From contig OZ242345.1 in assembly GCA_965208605.1 (NCBI GenBank), forward strand, positions 1,736,001 to 1,800,000: DNA of 64,000 bases, given 5' to 3'. The position numbers and the translations under genes were made by a program. The notes under the pieces were generated by a model. That model saw only the letters and a list, made by a program, of their open reading frames with translations. It did no database searches and was not told the origin of the DNA. This DNA is from UBA9659 sp965208605 (GTDB lineage Bacteria; Pseudomonadota; Gammaproteobacteria; Pseudomonadales; Azotimanducaceae). Below are positions 1-6,839 of the stretch, piece by piece. How positions within the stretch are numbered: the stretch's first letter is position 1; the number at the start of each line of letters is the position of its first letter.

Positions 1-244
1 ACAGCACCCTGATAATAAGTGTAATTTGAGAGATCGCTTTACGAGAGGTCATGCGGAACGGCACTTTATAGCAGAAGGGCAAAGGATCTTCAACTATTCG
101 GCATACACTCTGGATTCAATTCTTAAGTGCAACTTCACCCTCCCCGAACCCAGTCGTCCCCGCCTGTGGTGTCCTTCCCGAGACATACTTTACACTTTAT
201 ACCGAAGGCATGGTTTACACTTTTTGGTATTTGGGAGGACTCAA

Positions 245-285
245 ATGCCTTGGAAGGAGAGTAACTTAATGGATGATATACTGCA
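245..285 (+). pseudogene. IS481-type transposase N-terminal remnant
   Basis: An ATG at 245, preceded by a good Shine-Dalgarno (gggagg), starts the peptide MPWKESNLMDD. This closely resembles the conserved N-terminus of IS481/IS3-like transposases, which commonly begin MPWKE..VMD. The similarity stops after about eleven codons and no helix-turn-helix or DDE region follows, so only the promoter-proximal tip of an insertion sequence seems to be left. The rest of positions 1-320 shows no convincing gene. It contains part of the dispersed repeat sequence near 140-165 and two 'tttacactt' motifs at about 190-225 that may belong to the old element end. The match is short and the call is tentative. 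Confidence 0.4.
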
Positions 286-320
286 CCGATGCACGGCGCG
301 AACAAACACAATCGGGTTGA

Positions 321-1370
321 ATGGTGAAACGGGTGCTGGTCACCGGCGGCGCGGGCTATATCGGCTCGCACACCGCCTTGCAATTGGTCGAAGCGGGCCA
401 TCAAGTGGTGGTGCTTGACAACCTTTGCGCCGGGCATCGCTGGGCGGTGCCGGAGCGCGCCGAATTTGAACATGGCGACATCGCCGACCCGGAAGCGGTC
501 AAGCGAATCATCGACGCGCACCGCATAGACGCGGTGTTTCATTTCGCCGCGCATACGGTGGTGCCGGAGTCGGTGACAGACCCGGCGAAGTATTACCGCA
601 ACAACGTGGTCGGCTCGCTTAATTTAATCGAAACTTGCCTCGCCGCCGGCATCAATCGGTTTGTATTTTCATCCAGTGCGGCGGTCTATGGCGCGCCAAA
701 CAACGACGACCCCCCCCCCCCCCCCCCCCCCCGAATTGCCGAAACCGCCGCCACCGTGCCCATCAATCCCTATGGCGCGAGCAAGTTGATGACCGAATGG
801 ACGTTGCGGGATTTGGCTGCCAGTGCCGCCGCCCACGACAACAATCGCTTCGGATTCGTGGCGTTGCGTTACTTCAATGTCGCCGGTGCCCGCGCCGATG
901 GCACGCTTGGCCAAGCCACGCATCAAGCCACCCATCTGGTCAAGGTGGCGTGTCAGGCCGCCTGCGGAGTGCGCGATGGCTTGTCCCTGTTTGGCGACGA
1001 CTACCCGACCCCGGACGGCACCTGCATCCGCGATTACATTCACGTCGAAGACCTGGCGAGCGCGCATCTGGATGCCTTGAATTATCTCGATGAAGGCGGC
1101 GCGAGCATCATCATGAACTGCGGTTACGGGCATGGCTACAGCGTCGCCGAGGTGATCGAATGTGTCAAAGCGGTCAGCGGCGTGGATTTTCCGGTGACCA
1201 TCGCACCGCGTCGCGCCGGCGACCCACCCGCACTGGTGGCGGACAACACCCGGATTCGCCAGTGCCTCGGCTGGAACCCGCGTTACGATGAGTTGTCCAC
1301 CATCTGCCGCACGGCGTATCAGTGGGAGCAGGCGTTGTTGAATCGCCGGAACGCCCGGCACAACGCCTGA
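321..1370 (+). CDS. galE: UDP-glucose 4-epimerase with a poly-proline insert
   Basis: Interconverts UDP-glucose and UDP-galactose (or the N-acetyl forms) in the cytoplasm, supplying sugars for lipopolysaccharide and capsule. The 349-residue protein has the short-chain dehydrogenase/epimerase hallmarks: NAD-binding GGAGYIG at residues 9-15, serines at about 117-119, and the catalytic YxxxK pair (Y151, K155) in NPYGASK. Length fits the family. Residues 131-137 are seven consecutive prolines encoded by a run of 23 C residues, placed between AVYG and the catalytic tyrosine, where relatives have a short variable loop. The frame is open now, but a tract this long would be expected to slip. The start is ATG 321, with GTG 324 as an alternative. 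A degraded phosphoglucose isomerase remnant follows directly. Confidence 0.93.
   Translation: MVKRVLVTGGAGYIGSHTALQLVEAGHQVVVLDNLCAGHRWAVPERAEFEHGDIADPEAVKRIIDAHRIDAVFHFAAHTVVPESVTDPAKYYRNNVVGSLNLIETCLAAGINRFVFSSSAAVYGAPNNDDPPPPPPPRIAETAATVPINPYGASKLMTEWTLRDLAASAAAHDNNRFGFVALRYFNVAGARADGTLGQATHQATHLVKVACQAACGVRDGLSLFGDDYPTPDGTCIRDYIHVEDLASAHLDALNYLDEGGASIIMNCGYGHGYSVAEVIECVKAVSGVDFPVTIAPRRAGDPPALVADNTRIRQCLGWNPRYDELSTICRTAYQWEQALLNRRNARHNA
710..732. repeat. 23-bp poly-C homopolymer inside galE
   Basis: Positions 710-732 are an uninterrupted run of 23 cytosines. The first closes an Asp codon, then come seven CCC codons, and the last C opens the CGA Arg codon. Gain or loss of one or two bases would frameshift galE before its catalytic tyrosine. 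Such tracts are the classic substrate of slipped-strand phase variation, although a tract this long can also be miscounted in sequencing. Confidence 0.97.
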
Positions 1371-1371
1371 T

Positions 1372-1551
1372 TTTGACCGACCAGCACAGCAATTTGGCTT
1401 CGCGATTGTGGCGCAAGGACGTGTCATTGTGGCAACCCTCGGCGGACGCTACGTTGCCCTCAGTTACTTCGGCCTGATACCCGCCGCATTGCTGGGCGTG
1501 GATGTCGACCAATTGCTCGACCGCGCCCAGACATTCGCCGCGCCCACGTGG
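1372..1551 (+). pseudogene. Glucose-6-phosphate isomerase fragment
   Basis: Just after the galE stop, one frame reads through to GGRYVALSYFGLIPAALLGVD followed by VDQLLDRA. This matches the conserved 'GGRYSALS.FGL.PAAL.G.D...LL' core of phosphoglucose isomerases, particularly the isomerase half of transaldolase/isomerase fusion proteins. No start codon or upstream domain is present, and the similarity ends abruptly at about 1550, where a copy of the dispersed hairpin repeat begins. It is therefore a truncated, presumably non-functional fragment. It may be left over from a carbohydrate gene cluster that included galE. Confidence 0.6.
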
Positions 1552-1815
1552 CCGTCAGAATCAAAGAAGGCGGGAATCCAGAGTGGCGGCGCAAGCCGCC
1601 TGAAAGGAGCGGGGACCGTGCATACATTAACCATAAGTGGTAAGCACTGCCTCCCCGATATGCCCGCGGCCAACCCCTGTTTTAGAAGCGCAATCCACCA
1701 CTGTTGATGTGTAGCGGGCTGTTAAGGCAGTGCTGCTCGTTCCTCTGGATTCCCCCCGAACCCAGTCGCCCCCGCCTTCGGCGGAGACGACCGGGTTCGG
1801 CGAGAAATGACGGGG
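1552..1815. repeat. Dispersed hairpin repeat, composite copy
   Basis: Contains the recurrent pieces 'aaggcgggaatccagag', 'ggcggcgcaagccgcc' and 'cattaaccataagtgg', and ends in the complement motif 'gagaaatgacgggg'. An internal quasi-palindrome at about 1757-1800 (arms based on gaacccagtcg/cgaccgggttc) is one of the extended-arm versions of the family. No gene is seen here; reading frames that cross it are artefacts. Confidence 0.8.
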
Positions 1816-1890
1816 TGGCCATAAATATGGCGCACCGGATTTAACCTTGTCCCGATCTTTGTTAATTTTACCAATAGTTGATTTACAAAT

Positions 1891-1924
1891 ACCATATAAT
1901 GGTATATATAAACTATTATATGGT
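1891..1924. promoter_or_regulatory. Inverted-repeat operator of the winged-helix gene
   Basis: A perfect 10-bp inverted repeat, accatataat (1891-1900) and attatatggt (1915-1924), is separated by 14 bp and ends 17 bp before the ATG of the winged-helix gene. Its left arm overlaps a TATAAT-like -10 sequence. The placement is what one expects of an autoregulatory operator, which is an inference from position and symmetry. Confidence 0.55.
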
Positions 1925-1941
1925 GCATAAAGAGGCTAAAG

Positions 1942-2292
1942 ATGTTCGTTCTCAAAGGTATCCTGCGCGCCGAAAGTCAGGAGAAAATTCTTTTATATCT
2001 GTTGCTTAGAGACACAGGTTACGGCAGTGCCATCGCCGAATTCTTTGGCTTGTCGACTAACTCCGTACACAAGCAACTGCTTCGCCTGGAGGACGATAGC
2101 GTTGTCGTGAGTCGATCGGCGGGACGATTGCGCGAGTATCAGCTCAATCCTCGCTATCCGTTTTCTGCCCCTTTGCGGGCATTACTCAAGTCGGCATTGG
2201 CTGTGTACCCTGATACGCTGGTGCGCAAGCTGGCGATGCCCCGGCAGCGTCCACGAAAGTCCGGTAAACCCATGGTCGAGTCCCGTCAATAG
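1942..2292 (+). CDS. Winged-helix DNA-binding protein
   Basis: A 116-residue protein with a single winged-helix domain at about residues 10-75. The pattern SQEKILLYLLL...AIAEFFGLSTNSVHKQLLRLEDDSVV is a typical helix-turn-helix with the recognition helix at STNSVHKQLLRL, followed by the wing (GRLREYQLNP). The basic C-terminal tail (RQRPRKSGKP) may add DNA contacts. It resembles the small regulators of two-gene, toxin-antitoxin-like operons, and a disrupted partner follows 8 bp downstream. A perfect inverted repeat lies just upstream, suggesting autoregulation. The promoter region is very AT-rich compared with the flanking repeats. The exact family is not recognised; DNA binding is well supported, the biological target is not. 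Confidence 0.75.
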   Translation: MFVLKGILRAESQEKILLYLLLRDTGYGSAIAEFFGLSTNSVHKQLLRLEDDSVVVSRSAGRLREYQLNPRYPFSAPLRALLKSALAVYPDTLVRKLAMPRQRPRKSGKPMVESRQ

Positions 2293-2300
2293 TTGAACAG

Positions 2301-2677
2301 ATGACAAATTTTTCGACAACGTCAATAACAGAGCTGGCCACCATTGTTGCCTCCAACACCCCGTCATTCTCGAGCTTGCTCGGGAATCCAGAGGAACAAA
2401 GGCAACCACCGGTGATATTCCGCTACACCTCAACGGGGGTGGCATGGGGGGCTTACGGCGCTCCGCGCCGTCATTCTCGCCGTAGGCGGGAATCCAGAGT
2501 GGCGGCGCAAGCCGCCTGAAAGGAGCGGGAAAGGATCCTGACCGGTGGAAGTATCTAACGACACCGGAGGATTTCAAAGAGGGACTAAAGATTACAGCTG
2601 CTTTGATACGCGCGGAAGAGGAGATGGTCGAGCGAGTACGCCAGGAGATTGCAAGAGAGCGTTTCTTAAAGAGGTAG
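2301..2677 (+). pseudogene. Partner of the winged-helix gene, split by a repeat
   Basis: An ORF starts at ATG 2301 with MTNFSTTSITELATIVASN and then runs straight into a dispersed repeat at about 2358. After the repeat, from about 2534 to the stop at 2675-2677, a different frame encodes a protein-like tail: DPDRWKYLTTPEDFKEG..., an amphipathic acidic/basic helix, ending ERFLKR. The simplest reading is one gene whose middle was replaced or interrupted by the repeat. The head and tail are in different frames, so no full product can be made. Its position right behind the winged-helix regulator suggests it was the second gene of that operon. Function unknown. Confidence 0.45.
2358..2532. repeat. 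Dispersed hairpin repeat (double copy)
   Basis: Two GTCATTCTCG...GGGAATCCAGAG units in tandem, separated by the conserved spacer containing 'gatattccgctacacctc' and 'ggcttacggcgctccgcgc'. Nearly the same composite is found at 5481-5625. Here it sits inside the partner gene of the winged-helix regulator. Confidence 0.85.
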
Positions 2678-2680
2678 GAC

Positions 2681-2896
2681 ATGAAAATTAAAGAAATTAC
2701 CAGTCAACACCGCCGGGACTTCCAGGCTATCTACGTGTGCGAACATTGCGGGGTTGAGAAAAAAGGCTCCGGGTATGACGATGCAAACTTCCATGAGAAT
2801 GTTATCCCGAAGAAGACCTGCGAGGCCTGCGGCAAGCAGGCACCAGAGAACCACCGCCCGCTAACTACTAAGTATCCAGAAGGGCAGGAGGTCTAG
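2681..2896 (+). CDS. Small zinc-ribbon protein, phage-like
   Basis: A 71-residue protein with two CxxC knuckles, CEHC at about residues 20-23 and CEAC at about 47-50, separated by GYDDANFHENVIP. This forms a likely zinc ribbon. The layout (KEITSQ.RRDF...Y.CEHCG...GYDD.NFH..VIP...C..CGK) is one I associate with small uncharacterised phage and prophage genes. A Shine-Dalgarno (aggtagg) sits 4 bp before ATG 2681. The stop overlaps the GTG start of the next gene by one base, so it heads a translationally coupled cassette of five genes. The role is unknown; nucleic-acid or protein binding through the zinc site is only an inference. Confidence 0.7.
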   Translation: MKIKEITSQHRRDFQAIYVCEHCGVEKKGSGYDDANFHENVIPKKTCEACGKQAPENHRPLTTKYPEGQEV

Positions 2897-3297
2897 TGAT
2901 CTTCAGCAAACAAAAGAATCGAGACGCGTGGGTCGCTGCGTTGCGCTCCGGGGACTACACCCAGGATAAGGAAACTGGGTTGTTGGAAAGCCCGAACGGG
3001 TTTTGTTGCCTGGGGGTCGGGTGCGAGGTGTTGGAGAAGTTGTATAACCTGGGGGTAAACCGCGAGGATACCGGGCACCTGAGCGGTGGCAGTTTGGCCC
3101 TCCATGAAGGAGAGCACCCGCAAGTGGCTGAGGCATTGGGAGTGTCCGCAGCTGAGGAGGCGGCGTTGGTGTTTTTGAATGATGAGACGGCACTGGACTT
3201 CCTGGCTATCGCCAAGGCCATTGAGAACAACACTGCCGCCGAGGAAGTCCTGCAGCAGGAGCAGATTCGGCGCAAGCTGCAAGGGTACGGGGAATAG
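2896..3297 (+). CDS. Phage-like small protein, family B (first copy)
   Basis: A 133-residue protein starting at GTG 2896, overlapping the preceding stop. The segment RDAWVAALRSGDYTQ....L....GFCCLGVGCEVLEKL is characteristic of a family of uncharacterised phage-encoded proteins (W..ALRSG.Y.Q...L....G.CCLGVLC), which usually end with a motif like FLND...DF..IA..IE. That end is present here as VFLNDETALDFLAIAKAIENN, so this copy looks full length. A shorter paralogue is the last gene of the cassette (4153-4482). Function is unknown for the family. Spacing to the next gene is 8 bp, suggesting one transcript. Confidence 0.7.
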   Translation: MIFSKQKNRDAWVAALRSGDYTQDKETGLLESPNGFCCLGVGCEVLEKLYNLGVNREDTGHLSGGSLALHEGEHPQVAEALGVSAAEEAALVFLNDETALDFLAIAKAIENNTAAEEVLQQEQIRRKLQGYGE

Positions 3298-3305
3298 GTG
3301 GCGAC

Positions 3306-3737
3306 ATGAAGATGAACCATTTTCCTTATTTCGGTGCGGATCGGCAGGAGTTGTTGGAACATCTGGTGGCGGAGCTCAAGGACATCTCAACTGACCCTAC
3401 GTGTGTCGCCCATACGGATTTTGATTGCTACAAGTCGTCGTCTTGCGACACCAACTATTCTGTCGCCGGCTGGATGGCCTTCCGCAGTCATATCCTGGTG
3501 CCGGAGGTTGATTGCCCGATCGACAACGACACGGACGATGACGAGTTTGCCCGGATCTTCACCAACTTAGAACCCGAATATCCCCCAAGCGTAATGCACA
3601 AGCTGCTCGGGGACTCGTGGGGGAGGATCTTCGGTGCTAAGCATACGGTGGTGTCGCTGCTTGGCGGGGGTACGGGCGGCTATGCCGAGCGCATTGAGGT
3701 TGCCGAGGATTTACTGCAAGAGGAGTTGGATGGATGA
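3306..3737 (+). CDS. Cassette protein family C (first copy)
   Basis: A 143-residue acidic protein of unknown function. It shares with the next gene the N-terminal block ELLEHLVAELKDISTDP and the C-terminal block GGYAERIEVAEDLLQEEL, plus a central LLG.SW..IFG. The two are clear paralogues with a diverged middle. No catalytic motif, membrane segment or signal peptide is visible. The gene overlaps the next by 4 bp (ATGA-type), so the pair is probably translationally coupled. The duplication in a phage-like cassette suggests a role in host interaction or genome defence, but nothing in the sequence shows it. Confidence 0.65.
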   Translation: MKMNHFPYFGADRQELLEHLVAELKDISTDPTCVAHTDFDCYKSSSCDTNYSVAGWMAFRSHILVPEVDCPIDNDTDDDEFARIFTNLEPEYPPSVMHKLLGDSWGRIFGAKHTVVSLLGGGTGGYAERIEVAEDLLQEELDG

Positions 3738-4156
3738 ACATGAACGATTTCAAATATCACTCGGCATCTAATGTTGAGTTGCTGGAGCACTTGGTTTCCG
3801 AGCTCAAAGATATTTCCACTGACCCCGAATGTATTACCGACTTTGACCACTACAGAACCAAGACGTGGGGGGCGGGAGAGCTTCCCCGCCGCTGCCCGGC
3901 GGGGTGGCGCAGTTACTTGCCATCGCAGTTGACCGGCGTAGCGGGGAACACCTATCTGAATAGCGCGTTCTTTAAGGTATTCTCAAACCGCCGCGAGGTT
4001 TCAAGCGTCATGCTGGCGTTGCTTGGCGAGGACTGGGATTTGATCTTTGGTAATCAAGAATGTGCGTTGTCAATGCACGGTACGAAGGGCGATGGCGGCT
4101 ATGCGGACCGCATCGAGGTAGCAGAGCGGTTACTTAATGAGGAGCTAGAATTATGA
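3734..4156 (+). CDS. Cassette protein family C (second copy)
   Basis: A 140-residue paralogue of the preceding gene, sharing ELLEHLVSELKDISTDPE near the N-terminus and GGYADRIEVAERLLNEEL at the C-terminus, with the central LLGEDWDLIFGNQ also conserved. The region between (about residues 35-85) is different, as if it were the variable or specificity part. It overlaps both neighbours by 4 bp. The order of the cassette, B-C-C'-B', shows that both families were duplicated, although not as a simple head-to-tail block. No function can be assigned. Confidence 0.65.
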   Translation: MNMNDFKYHSASNVELLEHLVSELKDISTDPECITDFDHYRTKTWGAGELPRRCPAGWRSYLPSQLTGVAGNTYLNSAFFKVFSNRREVSSVMLALLGEDWDLIFGNQECALSMHGTKGDGGYADRIEVAERLLNEELEL

Positions 4157-4482
4157 TGACGAAAGTGCAACTGTTGAATCGCCAGGCTTGGGCGAAGGCT
4201 TTGCGCAGCGGTGCCTATCAGCAGATCCATGGGCAGCTGGAAAGTGCCGCCGGGCATTGCTGCCTGGGAGTGGGCTGCGAGGTAATGTATAAGCGCGGGC
4301 TTGACCTGCGGTACGATGAGCACGACCGGCTGGTTGGGAAGGTGTTGCTTGTCGCGGATGATTCGGAGTATCCATATCCCCAAGTACACGCCGCCCTGGG
4401 CATGTCTTCGCGGGATGACGAACAGGGGGGGACAACGTGGCCGTCATTCTTGCCTACAATGCCAGCCCCACTCACTCACTAG
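4153..4482 (+). CDS. Phage-like small protein, family B (truncated copy)
   Basis: A 109-residue protein whose first 90 residues match the family of 2896-3297: NRQAWAKALRSGAYQQ, then AAGHCCLGVGCEVMYK and YPQVHAALGMSS. The expected C-terminal FLND...IA..IE block is missing. From about 4435 the frame instead reads through sequence related to the dispersed repeat (ggccgtcattcttgcc) to a chance stop. It is therefore a 3'-truncated paralogue that may no longer work. The ATG overlaps the stop of the preceding gene. Confidence 0.55.
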   Translation: MMTKVQLLNRQAWAKALRSGAYQQIHGQLESAAGHCCLGVGCEVMYKRGLDLRYDEHDRLVGKVLLVADDSEYPYPQVHAALGMSSRDDEQGGTTWPSFLPTMPAPLTH

Positions 4483-4488
4483 TTTGGA

Positions 4489-4959
4489 CTAGTTAGATGA
4501 TCGCACGAAGATCGCAGATTCTATTTTCTCGAACGCGGCTTGATAAGTTTGCGCATCATAAATTGGAATATCTTGCCTATCGGTTTGTCCATATCCATAC
4601 GAACTTTTGTTGGATACTACAAAATTGAGCCTGACCCTCGTTGCGCTGCCAACTCGTTCGATGAATGCGTTTGCCGAGGTTTGAGAGACTTTACTTATCC
4701 CGAGCCAAAATTTAGAAGCACGGTTGCTGTCAGCGGTGCCTTGCGCTCTGATAAGACCCGTGTCGATTCCAGCAGCTTCAATTGTGTATCCGAGGTCTTG
4801 GAAGACAGACATTACAGCAGGGAAGACTATTTCTTTGCCTTCTTCATATTCCCGACTTTGTATAGCCTGTATTTCTAATGGCGTCATTGTGATTTTTGGT
4901 GTAGAAGCGCATCCGTACATCAGCAACATGTATACACTTAGCAGTATGATTTTCCTCAT
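4489..4959 (-). CDS. Lipoprotein of unknown function
   Basis: A 156-residue protein with a lipoprotein signal: short basic start (MRKI), hydrophobic stretch and a lipobox ending at the cysteine of YGCAS (about residue 16). The mature part is soluble with no recognised catalytic motif; it contains VMSVFQDLGYTIEAAGIDTGLIRAQG, a pattern common in small periplasmic lipoproteins of alternating helix and strand. It is the second gene of a two-lipoprotein pair on this strand, 23 bp after its upstream neighbour, with a strong AAGGAAAG ribosome-binding site. AT-rich compared with the core genes, so probably acquired. Confidence 0.75.
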   Translation of the reverse strand: MRKIILLSVYMLLMYGCASTPKITMTPLEIQAIQSREYEEGKEIVFPAVMSVFQDLGYTIEAAGIDTGLIRAQGTADSNRASKFWLGISKVSQTSANAFIERVGSATRVRLNFVVSNKSSYGYGQTDRQDIPIYDAQTYQAAFEKIESAIFVRSSN

Positions 4960-4982
4960 TTGATACTTTCCTTTTTTACAAT

Positions 4983-5378
4983 TTAAAAGTTAGAAGTCCT
5001 ACTATTAAAATCTAGAACTTTATCGTTTTCATCAAACTTTATAATCAAAGTCATCATTCTAGAGGAAGATTCAAACCCGGACGCTGTCTCTGACCCTCCC
5101 GTCAAAACTACTGTCCAATAACCCGATGACTTGGAAGACTGTGACGCTTGACCTGCTCTTTGATATGTCCAAACTTCCCGTCCTGCTCCGTCTCTGGTCG
5201 TAATATTTGGGGCGCCAAAGACGTCTAGTACTTCGCTCTTGTCGGTTGTTCCCACGTTCAAGGCAAGTTGCACATTACCTTGAGTTAGCGGTGAATTTTG
5301 TTTGGAAAGTGGTTCCTGTGGAGTCACACAACCGATTAAAACTACTGAAGCTAGAATTATTAAATAAGCATATTTCAT
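4983..5378 (-). CDS. BamE/SmpA-like lipoprotein
   Basis: A 131-residue lipoprotein with signal peptide MKYAYLIILASVVLIGC and lipobox cysteine at residue 17. The mature region has the signature VGTTDKSEVLDVFGAPN followed by GREVWTYQR, which resembles the small two-helix/three-strand 'BamE-like' fold (G.TT..EV...FG.P.......G...W.Y). Relatives often sit in the outer membrane or periplasm. It differs from genuine BamE in length and context, so a direct role in outer-membrane protein assembly is not claimed. A GAGG ribosome-binding site precedes ATG 5378, and it is the first gene of the lipoprotein pair. Confidence 0.7.
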   Translation of the reverse strand: MKYAYLIILASVVLIGCVTPQEPLSKQNSPLTQGNVQLALNVGTTDKSEVLDVFGAPNITTRDGAGREVWTYQRAGQASQSSKSSGYWTVVLTGGSETASGFESSSRMMTLIIKFDENDKVLDFNSRTSNF

Positions 5379-5480
5379 TTGTTAGTTACCTCGTTGCATG
5401 TTTAGACTTTTGATGTTTACTTTCGCGGAGATTATAGATAACACATGATTTTATCAACATACTAATAATTACTCTCTACC

Positions 5481-5740
5481 CGTCATTCTCGCCGTAGGCG
5501 GGAATCCAGAGGAACAAAGGCAACCACCGGTGATATTCCGCTACACCTCAACGGGGGTGGCATGGGGGGCTTACGGCGCTCCGCGCCGTCATTCTTGCCG
5601 TAGGCGGGAATCCAGAGGAATAAAGGCGCTGGCTGGCTGGGCTTTACAATAGACCCCACCAAGCATTGGCATGAAAACACCGAATCAGGCACTATTTGGC
5701 ATACCCCGGTTGCACTTCGGGGTTGAATCCAAGCTAACTT
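5481..5740. repeat. Dispersed hairpin repeat plus a second short repeat
   Basis: 5481-5625 carries two GTCATTCT...GGGAATCCAGAGG units in the same composite arrangement as 2358-2532. At 5702-5731 there is a copy of a second short hairpin motif (ccggttgcacttcggggttg followed by aatcca), which recurs at 6670-6699 and, diverged, at 49829-49857. No gene is visible between 5379 and 5752. Confidence 0.8.
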
Positions 5741-5752
5741 CAATGGAGGAAC

Positions 5753-6502
5753 TTGAAATTGGAAGTAGCCTATTTCCAAATTTTTATTTTTATCACCATC
5801 GTGGCGGCTAGCCTTATTTCTAGAAAGGCATCGCGTATAGCCTGTGGCTTGTGGGGGCTTTTCACGATCGTAATGGTGTTCACTTTACCTCTATTTTTTG
5901 TACAGATTTTTACCGTGGGAGGCTCCTATTGGATTACCGCAAAAATTAGGGAAAACCGCACGCTTAAAGATGCACTAAAGCACCTGTCAGATGAGCAAAA
6001 AAGCAAAACCAGCTCCATACTTGCTGGGAATATGCGCTCATTAGAGAAAAACGAGCACTATCGTTACTTGCTGAAATCCATTCGTGATGCACAAAAAAAG
6101 GTTGGTATTTCATCAGGCTGGATCACTAGCAATGTCGTTGATTCCCAATTCATCCGTCGCTTGTCAACAAAGCTGAAGTCAGGGGTAGAAGTACACATAG
6201 GTTATGGATGGGAGAATTCACAAGGGCAGCATGTGAATATGGAAGTATCAGAGAAAGCTGTATTAGCTCTTAAAAAACTCGCAAAGAAGTATCCTAATCG
6301 ACTCCTAGTGGCGGAATATGCGACACATGAGAAGCTACTTGTGTGGGATGACAAAGAAGTGGTGTTCGGCTCAGCTAACTGGCTCTCCAACAGGAGATAT
6401 ACAAATGCTGAGCGAAGTATTGTGATAACTGATGCTGAATTAGCAAGGAGCGAAGCTCGGCGGCTAGAGCAGCTAATACGCAAAAATGCCGACCCTGAAT
6501 AG
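5753..6502 (+). CDS. Membrane-anchored single-HKD phospholipase-D-like protein
   Basis: A 249-residue protein starting at TTG 5753, 5 bp after a strong ggagga site. Two hydrophobic segments at about residues 5-20 and 30-55 anchor it in the membrane. The C-terminal domain carries one complete HKD signature, HEKLLVWDDKEVVFGSANW (H-x-K-x4-D-x6-G-x2-N), at about residues 191-210. Phospholipase-D-superfamily enzymes need two HKD motifs, so a single-motif protein probably acts as a homodimer, as in the bacterial nuclease Nuc. The substrate could be nucleic acid or phospholipid. AT-rich and flanked by repeats, so probably part of the accessory block. No operon partner is evident. Confidence 0.8.
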   Translation: MKLEVAYFQIFIFITIVAASLISRKASRIACGLWGLFTIVMVFTLPLFFVQIFTVGGSYWITAKIRENRTLKDALKHLSDEQKSKTSSILAGNMRSLEKNEHYRYLLKSIRDAQKKVGISSGWITSNVVDSQFIRRLSTKLKSGVEVHIGYGWENSQGQHVNMEVSEKAVLALKKLAKKYPNRLLVAEYATHEKLLVWDDKEVVFGSANWLSNRRYTNAERSIVITDAELARSEARRLEQLIRKNADPE

Positions 6503-6839
6503 AGGATGGCGATGTGATGTAGATGAACAATGGGGTATGTAAGAACTGATGTTGGCGGCTATGCAGATAAGTTTCGCATTGGGGTTTATGTGGTTTTGGA
6601 TTAGGCAAGAATGGCGTGTGTGTTTTTTTGTCATCATTGCATCGGCTCGGATAGATGTGGCACACATCACCCGGTTGCACTTCGGGGTTGAATCCAGGGC
6701 ATCATACACCCGTTTGACTTTTGCCCAATTTTACGGCTACAATTTTGAAACATTACACCTTCCTTATCAATATAACGTTCACTGAAAATATAATCTCTAT
6801 GCACAAACTTAAGATGACCTGCGAGGATGATATTCAAAC
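6503..6839. other. Intergenic region with a short hairpin repeat
   Basis: AT-rich gap without a convincing gene. It holds one copy of the short hairpin repeat at 6670-6699 (ggttgcacttcggggttg). A 78-codon frame at 6549-6785 runs through that repeat and is not believed. The last 60 bases, with 'gcgaggatg' before the next start, are the leader of the membrane protein gene. Confidence 0.6.

Noticed and set aside
26..418. A 130-codon frame crossing the left end and the galE start
   Set aside because: It overlaps the galE start in another frame, and its only recognisable part is the 11-residue transposase tip at 245. The rest has no protein-like character.
669..1427. Long antisense frame opposite galE
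   Set aside because: Gly-rich stretch from the poly-C tract and codon bias of galE explain it; the forward frame is a clear GalE.
6549..6785. 78-codon frame upstream of the membrane protein
   Set aside because: It runs through the short hairpin repeat and lacks any motif or good start.
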